5,462 nucleotides of DNA. Origin: an uncultured Vogesella sp. GTDB taxonomy: Bacteria; Pseudomonadota; Gammaproteobacteria; Burkholderiales; Chromobacteriaceae. The stretch is from assembly GCA_946479405.1 (NCBI GenBank), contig CAMLGD010000214.1:1-5462 (forward strand), in the 5' to 3' direction. The notes under the pieces were generated by a model. That model saw only the letters and a program-made list of their open reading frames with translations, was not told where the DNA came from and made no database searches. The position numbers were made by a program, and so were the translations under genes. Shown here piece after piece: positions 5,011 through 5,462 of this stretch (within the stretch, counting starts at the first letter, position 1; every line of letters begins with the position of its first letter).

Positions 5011-5462
5011 ATGTTACAAGGCTATGGGCCGCTGATCGCCAGCGGCACCTGGATGACGCTGCAGCTGGCGCTGCTGGCGCTGGCGGCGGCGCTGCTGCTG
5101 GGCCTGCTTGGGCCAGTGCGCGGCTGTCGGCCAGCCGCCTGCTGCAAACGTTGGCCGCAGGCTATACCACGCTGATCCGCAGCGTGCCGGATCTGGTCAC
5201 CATGCTGCTGCTGTTCTACAGCCTGCAGATCGCGCTGAATCACCTGACCGACTGGGCCGGGCTGGCGCAGATCGACATCGACCCGTTTGTGGCCGGGGTG
5301 GTGACGCTGGGCATCATCTACGGCGCCTACTTCACCGAGACCTTCCGCGGCGCGTTCCAGGCGGTACCACGCGGCCAGCTGGAGGCCGCCGTGGCCTACG
5401 GCATGACGCCGTGGCAGGTGTTCCGCCGCGTGCTGTTCCCGCAGATGATGCGCTTCGCGCTG
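5011..5462 (+). pseudogene. hisQ: HisQ-like amino-acid ABC permease, frameshifted and cut by window end
   Basis: The gene starts at ATG 5011, with GGAG six bases upstream. The first 34 residues (MLQGYGPLIASGTWMTLQLA, then an Ala/Leu helix to GLLG) are a normal HisQ N-terminus. In that frame the protein then goes off-family and stops at TGA 5173-5175 after 54 codons. From 5112 the frame one base back reads ASARLSASRLLQ, then GYTTLIRSVPDLV, QIDIDPFVAGVVTLG, IYGAYFTETFRGAFQAVP and the EAA loop EAAVAYGMTPWQVFRRVLFP, running open to the window end. These match HisQ closely, including the loop that contacts the ATPase. The join falls in a GGG run (5110-5112) where one more G would restore a single frame. 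The product is an inner-membrane subunit for histidine/lysine/arginine-type uptake, pairing with the binding protein upstream. Either a real mutation or a sequencing error explains the break; the intact downstream half favours a recent event or an error. Confidence 0.85.

Noticed and set aside
5107..5115. Programmed -1 frameshift in the permease gene
   Set aside because: CTT-GGG-CCA does not provide the double-slip heptamer, and related HisQ genes are not known to use recoding; a deletion or sequencing error is simpler.

Overview
The window is compact, GC-rich bacterial DNA. Its protein families (CynX-type MFS, HisJ/ArgT-like binding protein, HisQ-like permease, Lrp- and LysR-type regulators, EamA transporter) and strong G/C third-position bias suggest a proteobacterium. 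A betaproteobacterium of the Chromobacterium/Vogesella kind is my best guess, from protein style only; no rRNA or other taxonomic marker is present.

Layout: (1) 1-290 (+) is the C-terminal end of a GMC-family FAD oxidoreductase (choline-dehydrogenase-like), closed by a clear intrinsic terminator at 305-339. (2) 361-801 (-) is an Lrp/AsnC regulator, divergent from a DMT/EamA membrane transporter at 930-1817 (+). Their shared 128-bp control region holds a perfect 9-bp inverted repeat. (3) 1819-2697 (-) is a LysR-type regulator whose stop codon lies one base from the DMT stop. It is divergent from a CynX/NimT-type MFS transporter at 2872-4080 (+). The region between them has an AT-rich palindrome cluster overlapping a consensus -10 for the LysR gene, a second small hairpin, and a 20-codon leader ORF that ends in an ATGA overlap with the MFS start. 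(4) 4195-4962 (+) is a periplasmic amino-acid-binding protein of the HisJ/ArgT (LAO) family. It is followed after a strong GC hairpin by a HisQ-like ABC permease (5011 to the window end), which carries an apparent 1-base deletion near 5110-5112.

Two regulator/transporter pairs (Lrp with DMT, LysR with MFS) are followed by the start of a polar amino acid ABC importer operon. I infer that the first two pairs control export or exchange of small metabolites and that the third unit imports a cationic amino acid or related compound. No CRISPR, IS element, tRNA or rRNA was seen, and no gap above 300 bases exists. I see no new multi-gene system. The points most worth a second look are the leader ORF coupled to the MFS gene, the substitutions in the binding protein's ligand pocket, the permease frameshift, and a hairpin stem sequence shared between two intergenic regions.
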